The translations under genes and the position numbers were made by a program. Shown here piece by piece: positions 19,536-30,300 of a DNA stretch of 64,000 nucleotides. The number at the start of each line of letters is the position of its first letter. The first letter of the stretch is position 1. Under the pieces are notes generated by a model. The model saw only the letters and a program-made list of their open reading frames with translations. It ran no database searches and was not told the DNA's origin. The stretch covers positions 24,431 through 88,430 of the forward strand of contig JAJRQZ010000135.1 of NCBI GenBank assembly GCA_024279935.1, read 5' to 3'. Source of the stretch: Bacteroidota bacterium. GTDB taxonomy: Bacteria; Bacteroidota; Bacteroidia; Bacteroidales; F082.

Positions 19536-21452
19536 ATGACTAAGCAAAAAGGAAATATCGACATTAAAACGGAAAATATTTTTCCGATCATAAAAAAGTT
19601 TCTTTATTCAGACCATGAGATATTCTTGAGAGAGATTATCTCAAACGCGGTTGATGCCACACAAAAGCTCAAAACAATAGCATCAATGGGTAAGGTAAAA
19701 GACGATCTGGGCGACCTTACGATCCATGTCGAGGTGGATAAAAAGAAAAAAACCATTACTGTCCGCGACCGGGGAATCGGCATGACCAAGGATGAGGTCG
19801 AGAAATATATCAACCAGATAGCCTTTTCGAGCGCCGAGGAGTTTGTGAAGAAGTTCAAGAACAAATCAGAAGCCGAGAGCAATGCCATTATCGGCCATTT
19901 CGGCTTAGGTTTCTATTCTTCATTCATGGTTGCCGAAAATGTGGAGATAAAAACAAAAACATATAAGAAGGGCGGATCGACAAGAGCAGTTCATTGGGAG
20001 TGCGACGGCAGTCCCGAATATACTATTCAGGAACTGGACAAGGAAGACCGGGGCACAGAGATAATTCTTCATATCGACAACGAAAACAAGGATTTTCTCG
20101 AAAATTACAAAATCAACGAGCTTCTTTCAAAATATTGCAAATTCCTTCCTGTCCCTATTCAGTTCGGGACCGAAAAGATACAGGAACCTATTGAAGGAGA
20201 GAAGGATAAAGACGGTAATCAAAAAACCAAGGAAGTTGAGCGCCCAAAAATAATCAACAACCCCAACCCCCTTTGGAAAACTAAGCCGAGCGAGGTCAAG
20301 GAAGAAGATTATAAAACTTTCTATCGCGAGCTCTATCCAATGAATTTCGACGAACCGTTGTTCCAGATCCATTTAAATGTTGATTATCCCTTTAACCTGA
20401 CGGGCATTCTCTACTTCCCAAAGGTGAAAAAAGACTACGAGCTCCAAAGAAACAAGATTCAACTTTACAGCAATCAGGTATTTGTAACTGATTCAGTAGA
20501 AGGTATCGTCCCCGACTTCCTGACTCTCCTGCATGGCGTTATCGATTCTCCGGATATTCCGCTAAACGTTAGTCGCTCGTATTTGCAAAGCGACAACAAC
20601 GTTAAAAAAATATCAAACTATATCAATAAAAAAGTAGCCGATAAGCTTGCGGAAATTTTCAAGAACGACAGGGAAGGCTTCGAGAAGAAGTGGGACGACA
20701 TCAAGATATTCATTGAATACGGGATGATCTCGGAACCAAAATTCTACGAGAAAGCGGAAAAATTCGCCCTTCTAAAAAACACAGAAGACAAATACTTTAC
20801 TTTTGATGAGTATAAAAAACATATAGAGCCAACACAGAAGGACAAGGACAAAAAACTGATTTATTTATATGCCACCAATGTTGACGAACAATATTCGTAC
20901 ATAGAAACCGCAAAGGACAGGGGGTATGACGTGCTTGTTATGGACGGCGCCCTCGACAGCCACTTTATCAATAACCTGGAGCAAAAGCTCGAGAACTCCG
21001 GTTTTGCCCGAGTTGACTCAAACACCATCGACAAATTGATAAACAAGGATGACGAAGCCCCTTCTAAACTTGATGACAAACAAAAAGAGACAGTTAAGAC
21101 GGTAATCGAGAGAAATATTGATTCGCGGAAATTCAACATAGTCTTCGAGAACCTGAGCGAGACCGACATGCCCGTGATCATTATGCAAAATGAGTTCATG
21201 CGCCGGATGAAAGATATGGAAGCCATAGGCGGCGGCAGCGGAATGATGGGGCTTGGCGGCCTGCCAGAAACTTACGAAATGGTGGTTAATGTGAATAATC
21301 CCTTGATATCCAAAATATTAAATAACAAAGACGAAGAGTCGCAGAATAAACTGGTCAAACAAGTTTACGACTTGGCCCGTCTGTCGAAAAATCTTCTTAA
21401 GGGAAAAGAACTTACTGATTTCGTTAAAAGAAGCATCGACATCATAGAATAG
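19536..21452 (+). CDS. htpG: Molecular chaperone HtpG (Hsp90)
   Basis: A 638-residue bacterial Hsp90. The GHKL ATPase motifs are all present: EIISNAVDATQKLK (N-box), VRDRGIGMTKDEV (G1) and GHFGLGFYSSF (G2); the middle domain has the catalytic-loop region PLNVSRSYLQSD with the conserved Arg. The C-terminal dimerisation region is present, with a glycine- and methionine-rich stretch at about residues 565-578. It is a cytosolic chaperone dimer that uses ATP to remodel client proteins. No heat-shock operator is visible upstream. It ends at a hairpin shared with the convergent MFS gene. Confidence 0.96.
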   Translation: MTKQKGNIDIKTENIFPIIKKFLYSDHEIFLREIISNAVDATQKLKTIASMGKVKDDLGDLTIHVEVDKKKKTITVRDRGIGMTKDEVEKYINQIAFSSAEEFVKKFKNKSEAESNAIIGHFGLGFYSSFMVAENVEIKTKTYKKGGSTRAVHWECDGSPEYTIQELDKEDRGTEIILHIDNENKDFLENYKINELLSKYCKFLPVPIQFGTEKIQEPIEGEKDKDGNQKTKEVERPKIINNPNPLWKTKPSEVKEEDYKTFYRELYPMNFDEPLFQIHLNVDYPFNLTGILYFPKVKKDYELQRNKIQLYSNQVFVTDSVEGIVPDFLTLLHGVIDSPDIPLNVSRSYLQSDNNVKKISNYINKKVADKLAEIFKNDREGFEKKWDDIKIFIEYGMISEPKFYEKAEKFALLKNTEDKYFTFDEYKKHIEPTQKDKDKKLIYLYATNVDEQYSYIETAKDRGYDVLVMDGALDSHFINNLEQKLENSGFARVDSNTIDKLINKDDEAPSKLDDKQKETVKTVIERNIDSRKFNIVFENLSETDMPVIIMQNEFMRRMKDMEAIGGGSGMMGLGGLPETYEMVVNVNNPLISKILNNKDEESQNKLVKQVYDLARLSKNLLKGKELTDFVKRSIDIIE

Positions 21453-21486
21453 TTTATTTCTCCTAGAGAATAAATATTAAGCTGTA

Positions 21487-21520
21487 AACAGGAGTGCCTA
21501 TTAAAGGTATTCCTGTTTTC
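21487..21520. terminator. Bidirectional terminator between htpG and MFS gene
   Basis: AACAGGA (21487-21493) and TCCTGTT (21511-21517) pair, with an inner GCCT/AGGT stem and a pyrimidine-rich run after it on the plus strand. It overlaps the last codons of the convergent MFS gene. Confidence 0.6.
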
Positions 21521-22799
21521 TCTCTCGTTTATACGACCACCTCATCAGCAGCATAGCCGAAAGCAAACAGAAAATGGCAATGGCAAAAGTAACTGTGAAC
21601 CCGAACAACTCGTAAAACAGAACGCCCAGCAATGGCGAGAATATCGCCCGAAACCCTGTTAGCGACAAATGCAGCGACTGATATGTCCCGGCTTGCTCAG
21701 GCCTGCAGAAATAAGCCGAACCTATATTCCACAACAACACCATGGTAGAAGCAAAAAGCCCATGAAAAACAACATATAAAATAAGTGTATAGTAAATAGT
21801 TACACCATATAATTGAAAGTGATACGGGAAATAATCGGTTATCATCACGAAAAATATATAAAGTGCAATAGTCGAGAACGTTAATGCAGCAAACCTGCGA
21901 GGGTCGATATTGCCAAGCAATTTGCCGAAATAAGGCAATAGAACGATTGCCAATATGTTATAGGCGTTCCGGTAAAAAGCCACTGAACTATAATTCAGGT
22001 TCAAACCGTCGTAGAAATAAATTGTTATCACTGTAACGGAAATCATAAACGAAAAGCCGTACATCAGGAAGCCTGTTTCAAAATGACGATAGGGGACATT
22101 GCTTACGAGTATGTCCCTCATCTCCTTTATTGAGGAAGAAAGGGAGGAAAAAACACCTGCCGAACCTGCAGGCCGCCCCTCCTTAGGCTGCGGGATCAAG
22201 GACAGCACAAATACCGAAACTATTGCCATAATGCCCATTGCCGGAATTACCCAGGTAAATATGTAGTTATCTATATCGAGAACATAACCATATAAAAAGG
22301 TAACAACAAGCATCACGATTTTGTTCGATGATGTTGCATAACTATACAGCTTCCCGAAGTTTGAGTGGGAGTAATTGCTTTTCAGCAAATAGTTGATATT
22401 TGGATAGATAAATATATTACCGGCAAAATAAATCAAAAATAGCCCCAAAAACACAATATGAAAAATCGAGTTCTGATATGCTTGTTCGTTACTTGGGAAG
22501 AAAAATATCGTCAGGAGTGGCAGGCGGCTCAAGATACCGGCAATACGTATAAGCCTCCTCCTGTTTTTTATCCTCTTCAGGAACTCGTTAATTAGAATTA
22601 AAAATAAAAAAACTATCATGGAGAACTGAAACAGCAGCCCCAACTGATAATTAGAGCCCTTAATACTTTTTAAAAACACAAACTCGTTAAGAGCCAGCAC
22701 TCCCAGCACAAAGCCTTCTATGAGCATATATGCCAGATGCAAGCTGAAAGTACTGCGTTCACCGGAATTTAGTTTTAGTCGGAAGCTTAACACGGCCAT
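21501..22799 (-). CDS. MFS-type membrane transporter
   Basis: A 432-residue polytopic membrane protein with about 12 hydrophobic segments and a charged loop between the halves (about 205-225). It has an MFS-like repeat pattern, and its loops are basic on the cytoplasmic side (KRIKNRRRLIRIAG; WSYKRERKQ at the C-terminus). I do not recognise a substrate-specific subfamily. It is convergent with htpG and divergent from the acyltransferase gene; no neighbour gives a substrate. Confidence 0.75.
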   Translation of the reverse strand: MAVLSFRLKLNSGERSTFSLHLAYMLIEGFVLGVLALNEFVFLKSIKGSNYQLGLLFQFSMIVFLFLILINEFLKRIKNRRRLIRIAGILSRLPLLTIFFFPSNEQAYQNSIFHIVFLGLFLIYFAGNIFIYPNINYLLKSNYSHSNFGKLYSYATSSNKIVMLVVTFLYGYVLDIDNYIFTWVIPAMGIMAIVSVFVLSLIPQPKEGRPAGSAGVFSSLSSSIKEMRDILVSNVPYRHFETGFLMYGFSFMISVTVITIYFYDGLNLNYSSVAFYRNAYNILAIVLLPYFGKLLGNIDPRRFAALTFSTIALYIFFVMITDYFPYHFQLYGVTIYYTLILYVVFHGLFASTMVLLWNIGSAYFCRPEQAGTYQSLHLSLTGFRAIFSPLLGVLFYELFGFTVTFAIAIFCLLSAMLLMRWSYKRERKQEYL

Positions 22800-22886
22800 G
22801 TTTTTTTTAATTGTGGCAAAAGTAAAAAATACGGGATGATAATTATGGATTTTGTCTTTTTATAAAAATTACGATTAAAAACATTT

Positions 22887-22894
22887 TAACTTTG
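22887..22894 (+). promoter_or_regulatory. -7 promoter element right at the acyltransferase start
   Basis: TAACTTTG fits TAnnTTTG and ends only 4 bases before the ATG at 22899. If used, the transcript would start at or next to the start codon, giving a leaderless or nearly leaderless mRNA. Confidence 0.4.
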
Positions 22895-22898
22895 CCTC

Positions 22899-23777
22899 AT
22901 GAATCTAGTTATATCTTTTATCGTCAGGTTTTTCATAAAGCTTTTTGCTATCGTACCATTCTGGCTGCTTTATGCTTTTAGCGACTTATTATATCTAATC
23001 TTATATAAACTGCTGAAATACAGGCTGTCTGTTGTACGTAACAATCTCAGCCAATCTTTTCCCGAAAAATCAAGAGAGGAGCTGAGACGCATTGAGCGGC
23101 TGTCGTACAGAAACCTTGCTGACATAACCGTTGAGAGCCTGAAAGCGTTTACCATGAGCAAGGAGCAGATTTTTTCCCGCCACAAAGTAGTAAATGAGGG
23201 AATTTTATCGCATCTTTACGACAAATGCGGTGGGATAATCGCGCTGCCGAACCATTATGGCAATTGGGGATGGGGCGCCATGTCGTGTATGCAGCTGCCA
23301 TGGCCGGGAGTGGCTCTTTATAAACCTCTATCAAACAAACAGCTCGACTCCTACATCAGGAAAAACCGGTCGAGACTGGGTACTTTGCTGAAATCTATTT
23401 ACCAAACAGCAAGGGTGTTTGTTGAGACCAAAGACAGGAAATTCAATTTTGTGATGGCTGCCGACCAAAGCCCTTCAAACCCTAAGAAAGCACATTGGGT
23501 GGATTTTTTAGGAAGGAAGACGGCTTTTTTGCACGGACCGGAATTATACGCCAAAAAATATGACTACCCAGTAGTATTTGTTGATATTCAAAGAGTTAAG
23601 AGGGGATGTTATGAATTAAGCTTGAGTATTCTTTCTGAGGACCACGGAGGGCTGAAAGAAGGTGAGCTTACCCAAAGGCTGGCAAGCAAACTGGAGGAAG
23701 TAATACGCCATAAACCTGAGGATTGGTTATGGTCGCATAAAAGGTGGAAGTTGAAATACGAAGGAAAAACTCGGTAA
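22899..23777 (+). CDS. Lysophospholipid (lipid A-type) acyltransferase family protein
   Basis: A 292-residue LpxL/HtrB-family protein that would transfer an acyl chain to lipid A or a similar acceptor at the inner membrane. It has an N-terminal hydrophobic anchor (about 5-35), the family region YRNLADITVESLKAF and the motif PNHYGNWGWG, in which His119 is the expected catalytic His of HX4D/E. Residue 124 is Gly (codon GGA at 23268-23270), where relatives have Glu or Asp, so the acidic partner is absent. The later motif VMAADQSPSNPKKAHWVDFLG matches relatives. The gene is otherwise intact. It could be an active variant, an inactive protein or contain a sequencing error. Confidence 0.85.
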   Translation: MNLVISFIVRFFIKLFAIVPFWLLYAFSDLLYLILYKLLKYRLSVVRNNLSQSFPEKSREELRRIERLSYRNLADITVESLKAFTMSKEQIFSRHKVVNEGILSHLYDKCGGIIALPNHYGNWGWGAMSCMQLPWPGVALYKPLSNKQLDSYIRKNRSRLGTLLKSIYQTARVFVETKDRKFNFVMAADQSPSNPKKAHWVDFLGRKTAFLHGPELYAKKYDYPVVFVDIQRVKRGCYELSLSILSEDHGGLKEGELTQRLASKLEEVIRHKPEDWLWSHKRWKLKYEGKTR

Positions 23778-23835
23778 ACCGTATCAAACGCAAGCTTGTC
23801 CACGGAGGGGACAAATGCGATTTATGTCATTTTAT

Positions 23836-26517
23836 TTATTTCAGCCTATAATTATATAAGGTGTTCCCGGAGGCTGTGATCAAATTCAGCTCCTTATTAT
23901 TGTTCAAACTGCCAACCGCAAAGGGCGTTTCGCTGACAAGCCCACGGCTGATAATTATATTGCCCTTATTATCAAATAGATATATGGTTTTTTCCTGATC
24001 CGAGACAATTCCTAATACCGATCGCCGGCGGTTGATATTAAAAAATATAGGTTTAATATTTATCTCATGATCAAAATCGTATGAGAACAATAGTTTCTTG
24101 AACCTGTCGAAAACCTTTAACTTGCGCCCGTCAACGAAAATAAAGTCAACCGAACGATCCCCGTTAAAATCCTCGTAAAGGAAAAAATGGTCTTTTGAGA
24201 AAGAACCAAAATCCGTTTGCGCCAACCTGCCATTTGCCTTAACATATATAAGTTTTCCCTGCTCGTTGGTGGTCAGTATAATTCCCTTGCTATTAGTACG
24301 GTTGACAAAAAAACCAGAGTTTCGCGCCTTTTTTAATTCACCCCTGATTTTTATCCTTTCGTTTCCCTTCCTATTCACGATTAGCGTGTTATTGTCGATA
24401 TCGGTAATCAAGAAATAATCTTTATTGTTGGCAACAACCCTCTTAACAGTTTCATTTACTATATTTTGCGAGTGGGGCTCTTCCCAGCCCCTGACTTTGT
24501 CCCCATTTAGGTAATAGTTATAAGTTTTTTTATCGGCCTGCGAGATCATAAGCCTATAGTCCTTTTTTCGGTTATAATCGAAAAGGTTAAGCGAGTTGGT
24601 GGCGGCAGGGTTTAATTTGTGGGGATAGTTTTTTACGAACTTTCCGTTTTTATCTATCAAATAAATATATTCGCGGGTATTGAACAAATACTGGATCTTG
24701 CCGTTTTTGTAATAGTCAACCTGCTTAATATCGCCCTCTGGCAATCCTTTGATTTTTTTCTTCCATAGCAATTGCCCGTCATTGTTTATCAAATAAAGAT
24801 TGGAGCCCCTATCGTAGCACATAACCATAAACCTGTTTGTAATATGGTCTTTAACCAAATCAGGCTTACCGACGATATCGTCATCAAGCCTGATTTTCCA
24901 AAGGGCCAGGTTTTCCTCGCTGACACGGGCGCCCAATTTAAAATAGAAATTAGTAAAACTAAGCGGGCCATCGTTGCTAAACTGGAACGAGGCACCATGG
25001 ATCGCAGATATGAGCCCGCTTTCATTTAGCAGGGCAAGAGCAGTTTCTTTGTTTACAAATGATGAGGCCATGTTCAATACCTCATCGGGCTTAATATAGA
25101 GCGATGCGTTCTCCTTGGACGACATATTATCAGAGAAATTCTTGAAGTTGTCATTCAAATCAAGTGTCTTGCCCGTATCGTACATCTGCATTATGTTCAC
25201 GAGCATTTCTTTGCTGTTGGCGAAAACGGCATAATTGCCAAGAAAAAAATAATAGTTGTTCTTTATGGGTTTAAAGGCATCGCCGAATAAGGAAGACAAC
25301 AGGTTTTCATTCTTTATATGCCTGATTAGGTAACCGTTATACCGGGTGCTGTGAGTTGACCCTGCAATTTTGCATATTTTCCGAAGTTCGTCCTCCCCTC
25401 TTTTCCTGTCATTGAAGTCCACTATGGCAAAGGATTGCTTCCCGAACGCCGACAATTGTGTGGCCGTACATCCGAATGCTACGCTATTGCCGATAAACTT
25501 CATCAAACGTGCGGGATTATAACTCAACCCCTCTATTGAATTTGCGTCAATCGCCTCAGAATCATACTTATATGAGAGAAGGATATTAGTGTTGAAAGGT
25601 GAGATGTTATAGAGTTTGTTCTCGGAGGCGGCTTGACCGTTGATCCTGCCCAGGAACTGAGCACTATCGTTATAGGATGTAAAACCGGAAAAAAGCAATT
25701 CGTCGTGTTTTACGATAAGGTCGAGCTCCGTCCAGGCAGCAAAGCTTGAAAGCTTGGAGACTGCCGTCAAATTTTCCGGATTGGCATACAAGCCTAATAA
25801 GCTCCCCAACTGCTGGTAGTTTATAAAAAGTTTCGCATCGACTTTTTTGCCGGCAGTTTTTCTTACTGCCATAAACGACTTATCCTTATCCAGATAGGTA
25901 TTTGCCGACCTATAATTGTTTACTGCATCGGTTAGCATATCTATATTACGGGAAACCAGCATAACCCCGTCAAGAAAACTCAGGTAATAGGTTTTGTTCT
26001 TTTCAGCATCCACGATTTTAATGCCGCCGAAATCACGCTCGTTTAAATATATAACAGCATATTTTGCACCTAACTGCTTAGTTAGATATGATTTAACATT
26101 GCCCAGTCCGGGATTGTAATTTATTTTTGAAAGAAATAATTTGTTGACGGACTTGCTTGCTTCATCAACTTTAAAACATATAGTCAGAGGGCCGCCATTC
26201 AGAAGATCATTATATGTATTGTCGTTTTTTAGCAGCTTGTCGAGGCCGGCGAGCCCAAGGTCCATTTTTTTGAAAGCTGCTGAGTTCATCAATGTTTGCC
26301 ATAGTTCCTTTTCCGATCTAATTTTCTTCACAAAAGTATCCGGATTGTCTATCTGCAATATAAATGTCGAATTAGCAGGTATCATCGTCCATGGGTTGGC
26401 ATCTGTTTTCGCTAATTTAGGATAAACGAAATATGCTAAAACAGCCATGGCAACGACGATAAGAAATATAATGGAACCTGTATCTTTTTTCAGCATAGCC
26501 ACATCTATTTTCTTCAA
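23836..26517 (-). CDS. Large membrane-anchored protein, DUF3352-like, with beta-propeller-like C-terminus
   Basis: An 893-residue protein with one N-terminal membrane segment (about 15-33) that would anchor it with the bulk in the periplasm. The first 500 residues resemble DUF3352-type proteins of Bacteroidota (IPANSTFILQIDNP near residue 43; MLTDAVNNYR). The C-terminal 350 residues contain repeated beta-hairpin units such as YLINNDGQLLWKKKIKGLP, YLIDKNGKFVKNYP and IYLFDNKGNIIISR, which look like PQQ- or propeller-type blades. The lipoprotein gene upstream (82 bases away) is in the same direction, so they probably form an operon. Function unknown. Confidence 0.6.
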   Translation of the reverse strand: MKKIDVAMLKKDTGSIIFLIVVAMAVLAYFVYPKLAKTDANPWTMIPANSTFILQIDNPDTFVKKIRSEKELWQTLMNSAAFKKMDLGLAGLDKLLKNDNTYNDLLNGGPLTICFKVDEASKSVNKLFLSKINYNPGLGNVKSYLTKQLGAKYAVIYLNERDFGGIKIVDAEKNKTYYLSFLDGVMLVSRNIDMLTDAVNNYRSANTYLDKDKSFMAVRKTAGKKVDAKLFINYQQLGSLLGLYANPENLTAVSKLSSFAAWTELDLIVKHDELLFSGFTSYNDSAQFLGRINGQAASENKLYNISPFNTNILLSYKYDSEAIDANSIEGLSYNPARLMKFIGNSVAFGCTATQLSAFGKQSFAIVDFNDRKRGEDELRKICKIAGSTHSTRYNGYLIRHIKNENLLSSLFGDAFKPIKNNYYFFLGNYAVFANSKEMLVNIMQMYDTGKTLDLNDNFKNFSDNMSSKENASLYIKPDEVLNMASSFVNKETALALLNESGLISAIHGASFQFSNDGPLSFTNFYFKLGARVSEENLALWKIRLDDDIVGKPDLVKDHITNRFMVMCYDRGSNLYLINNDGQLLWKKKIKGLPEGDIKQVDYYKNGKIQYLFNTREYIYLIDKNGKFVKNYPHKLNPAATNSLNLFDYNRKKDYRLMISQADKKTYNYYLNGDKVRGWEEPHSQNIVNETVKRVVANNKDYFLITDIDNNTLIVNRKGNERIKIRGELKKARNSGFFVNRTNSKGIILTTNEQGKLIYVKANGRLAQTDFGSFSKDHFFLYEDFNGDRSVDFIFVDGRKLKVFDRFKKLLFSYDFDHEINIKPIFFNINRRRSVLGIVSDQEKTIYLFDNKGNIIISRGLVSETPFAVGSLNNNKELNLITASGNTLYNYRLK

Positions 26518-26599
26518 AAATACTTAAATTATATCCTTGGAAACAATTCTTGCTCCACAGGAATTCAACATAATATTGTTAATAGCATATTGGCTTGTT

Positions 26600-27181
26600 T
26601 TAAGGTTTCATGCTAATATAGCCCGGATATTTTTTTTTGTTGGCGCCACTTTTATAATAGGGTTTGATCCTAAGCTCCACTCCAAGTTTTTTAAGCTCCC
26701 GGGCATCGTTGATGTTGGTAACAACTTTAATTATTTGCGGGAGCGACTCTGAGCTAAGCACTTTCAACAGATCCACATCTGCCCTTAATTTAAAAGTTCT
26801 GGACGAGCTCGGCTTCACCTCCACCCTATCGTCAACCTGGCCCGTGGCATAAACTTGGTCTTTTAGGAGAAGTTCCCATTCTATGCCGGAAATTGCCGCT
26901 ATTTTATCCTTATTGTTCCTGACCTCTATCTCGACCATCAGCTTAGCAGGCATATTCCCGCTGAACAACCTGCCGGTGAGGGTCATGATATCACCGGCAT
27001 TGAAGGATGATTTATCATTGATCCCACTCATGTCCACTCCTCCCAGCTCAAGGACCTTCACACTTTTAAGCGTAAAAATGCTGTTCATAAACCTCTCATA
27101 CTCACCGGCTTGGTTCAATATACCACAACTGTTTATGAAAAAAGTGATTACGAGCAGAAAAGTTAATATCGGATGCTTCAT
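26600..27181 (-). CDS. Putative lipoprotein, unknown (LEA14-like fold possible)
   Basis: A 193-residue protein with a signal peptide and lipobox INSCG (Cys19), so probably an outer-membrane or periplasmic lipoprotein. The body is rich in beta-type sequence: VKVLELGGVDMSGI, then MVEIEVRNNKDKIAAIS and a C-terminal VELRIKPYYK. That pattern resembles LEA14/WHy-type beta-sandwich domains, but I cannot confirm it. It lies just upstream of the 893-residue membrane protein in the same direction. Confidence 0.6.
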   Translation of the reverse strand: MKHPILTFLLVITFFINSCGILNQAGEYERFMNSIFTLKSVKVLELGGVDMSGINDKSSFNAGDIMTLTGRLFSGNMPAKLMVEIEVRNNKDKIAAISGIEWELLLKDQVYATGQVDDRVEVKPSSSRTFKLRADVDLLKVLSSESLPQIIKVVTNINDARELKKLGVELRIKPYYKSGANKKKYPGYISMKP

Positions 27182-27332
27182 ATAAAATATATATTTTTAC
27201 CCGGCTAAAATACTATATTCCTTCATTCAGCTTAGCATACATAATCCGGATTAAGGTTGTCAGTAATTATAATTCTGTTACAACGGATCTTGAATATAGG
27301 ATTTCAACAAAAAAAACAATAAATCGTTAAGA

Positions 27333-30300
27333 ATGAAAAGATTTCCACTACTGTTGTTAACTGTATTTTTAAGCAGTTTGATTTTTGCCGATAATGGCGA
27401 TACCATTGTAGTACAAACAATAGATTTTCAGACGGATGTAAATCCCGGGTGGAACGCACCGCGCGAGGGCAAATACCTGTTTCCAAGCGATACGATAAGT
27501 TTTTCGAAAATATTGATGTATTATACGCTAAAATGCGACCCTGATCAAAGCCCTGCCTGCGGCGAATGGGATTATACGACCCATACAAAAATATGGGAGC
27601 ATACGGGAATCTTGGATTCCACCGAATATTCGCATCCGCGCTTCAAGGTGAACAATATCGCTCCCGATACATTGTTGTCGATGAGCTCACCATCGTATTA
27701 TTATGTCCCCTGGCTTGAATATTCAAACCAGACGGAGGCAACCGACGAAGTTGATGTTGGCGATTCCGGCCAAATGATAAGTCTCCCGTTTGGGACAGCA
27801 GACGACGGGCGGGCGCAATTCATCTATACAAAAGAGGAATTGCAGTCGGCAGGCCTGACAAGCGGGGATCTGACGGCTTTGGTATTTACCCTGAGCTCCG
27901 GCATTAGCTTCAGGCATTTTTCAATCAAGCTCAGGTCGTGGAACGATACACTTGAGGCGGATACCCTCATCAACTACGGGTTTACTACAGTGTTCGAGAA
28001 AAATATCGCCCTTGTCGAGGGCGAGAATCAAATTGATTTCGCATTTCCATATTATTGGGCCTCGAATGAGGATTTGTTGCTCGACATAAGTTATGACAAA
28101 GCTGTGGGCAGCTCACAGATGATGGCTTTTCAGGCAAATGCTGGCGAAACATTAAACTCTTCTGATACAGATAATTACCTTTGTTTTAGTGGTTGGGACG
28201 AGATTAAAATACCCTCGGAGGTCTTCGATGGCATCGATTCCACTATAACCATCAGCCTCTGGCAATATGGCGACCCTATTAAACAGCCCATGAACAATTC
28301 TGTTTTCTTTGGCAGGGATAGCCTGAACAGAAAAGTTCTGAACTCACACTTGCCTTGGAGCAACGGTCAAATATATTGGGATGCCGGGCAGGACGGAGGA
28401 TACGACCGCATCAACCGCACAGCGCCTAAAGTATCGAATTATGAAGGCCGATGGAATTTCTGGACTTTTACTAAAAATGTTTCCAACGGGACTATGCGCA
28501 TGTTCCTGAACGGCCAGCTTTTTTATCCCGGTTCGGGAAAAAAGAGGTTGATGGACGGCATAGTCGATTTCTTTATAGGAGGCGCCGCTTCGAACAACTT
28601 TTACGAAGGTTATATAGATGATTTCTGTGTTTGGGACCAAGAGATTGATTTTCAAACTATAATGACCACTGTTGGAATGAAGATAGATTCCACTCACCCG
28701 TATTGGGCGAACCTGAGGGCATATTATAAGTTTGACGAGGGAAGTGGCACGCTTATCCACGACAGCAGCCCTAACGGTTTCGATGCAATCGACTTTTTCG
28801 GTCAGGCCGAATGGTCTTCTTATAAAGGGCAAAATAGGTTTAAGTTCGGGCAAAGACTTGCTAATAAACCATTTATAAAAATCCAACAAGGCGTTTACGA
28901 TATGGCGCTCCTGGATTCGGTGGTTAAGATAGACACTTTTCAGATGGCTGCCGAGAACATTGTTTTCTACGACTCGTTAAATCCTACACAAGCTATAGAT
29001 ACGATATTAAAATGGCCATCCTATTATGCCGGTTATGTTTATGATGCCTCAGGAAATGCCATTGATTCCACTTTAGTGGCTGCCGACACCATACTTTATA
29101 ATATGGAATATATTTATTATGGTGAGCCCTACGAGATTTTAAACCCGTGGGAAATAGCAAGGTTTATAACACCTTACGGAAATAATCTAAGTCTGGGCGA
29201 TGGTTTTACATGGGTTTATGACGTAACTGATTACGAGCCGTTGCTTCATGACTCAGTGCATATTACTGCCGGCAACTTTCAGGAATTGCTCGATTTGAAA
29301 TTTTATATGATAGAAGGTACACCGCCAAGAGACGTGTTAAACATAGAAAAAATTTATTCCGGCTACTGGAACTTAAAGGACCTGGAAGACAAAGTCCCGC
29401 CTAAAAAGATTGCCGTCGATCCCCTTGCCGAGCAGTGGAAGGTAAAAACGAGGACAACAGGGCATAAATTCGACAATCCTACCAACTGTGCGGAATTCTG
29501 TGCTAAAACACATACGTTTTCAGTAGATGACCAAGTTGTTTCAACTTGGGAGATCTTGCAGGAATGCGCCGAAAACCCATTATACCCACAAGGGGGAACA
29601 TGGATATACGATCGTGCCGGATGGTGCCCCGGAATGCAGGTTACCGAACAGGACATTGAGTTAAGCGATTATATATCAGGCGATTCGACAACGCTGGACT
29701 ATAATGCCGAATATGATCAATATGGTACTTATTCGCTTGAGACCCATTTGTTCTCGTATGCTGCTTTCAACTTTGTGAATGATGCTTCCATAGTAGGGAT
29801 TATTGCTCCCAATAGTTTAAAGAGATATTCCAGGTACAATCCGTCAATGACGGCCCCTATTGTCGAACTACGGAACTTAGGCAGCAGCAAGCTGAGTTCC
29901 GCCGATATAGTTTACGGACCTGCGGGCACAACAAAAACTTATCATTGGACAGGCGATTTAGAACCTATGTCAGGCACTCGTATAAGCCTGGATGCATTTG
30001 ACTACGAGGAATGGCAGACGGGTTATGGCCATTTTTCAGCAACGGTCTCAAATCCCAACGGCAGCCAGGACGAAAATACTATTAACGATACCTATAATTC
30101 AACATATGACGACATCGACATTTATCCGGGGACTATCGTCATAGAGTTCAAGACCAATAAGGCTGCCTACCAAAACAGATATGAGATACTGAATTCCGAC
30201 GGTCTAAAGATATTTGAAAGAAAGAATTTTGATAGTGAAACAACTTACCTCGATACTGTTACTTTGGTGAACGGTATCTACGATTTCTATCTGTACGACA

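Noticed and set aside
23798..23816. Terminator after the acyltransferase gene (TTGTCC...GGACAA)
   Set aside because: The stem is only 6 bp with no immediate T-run; too weak to list.
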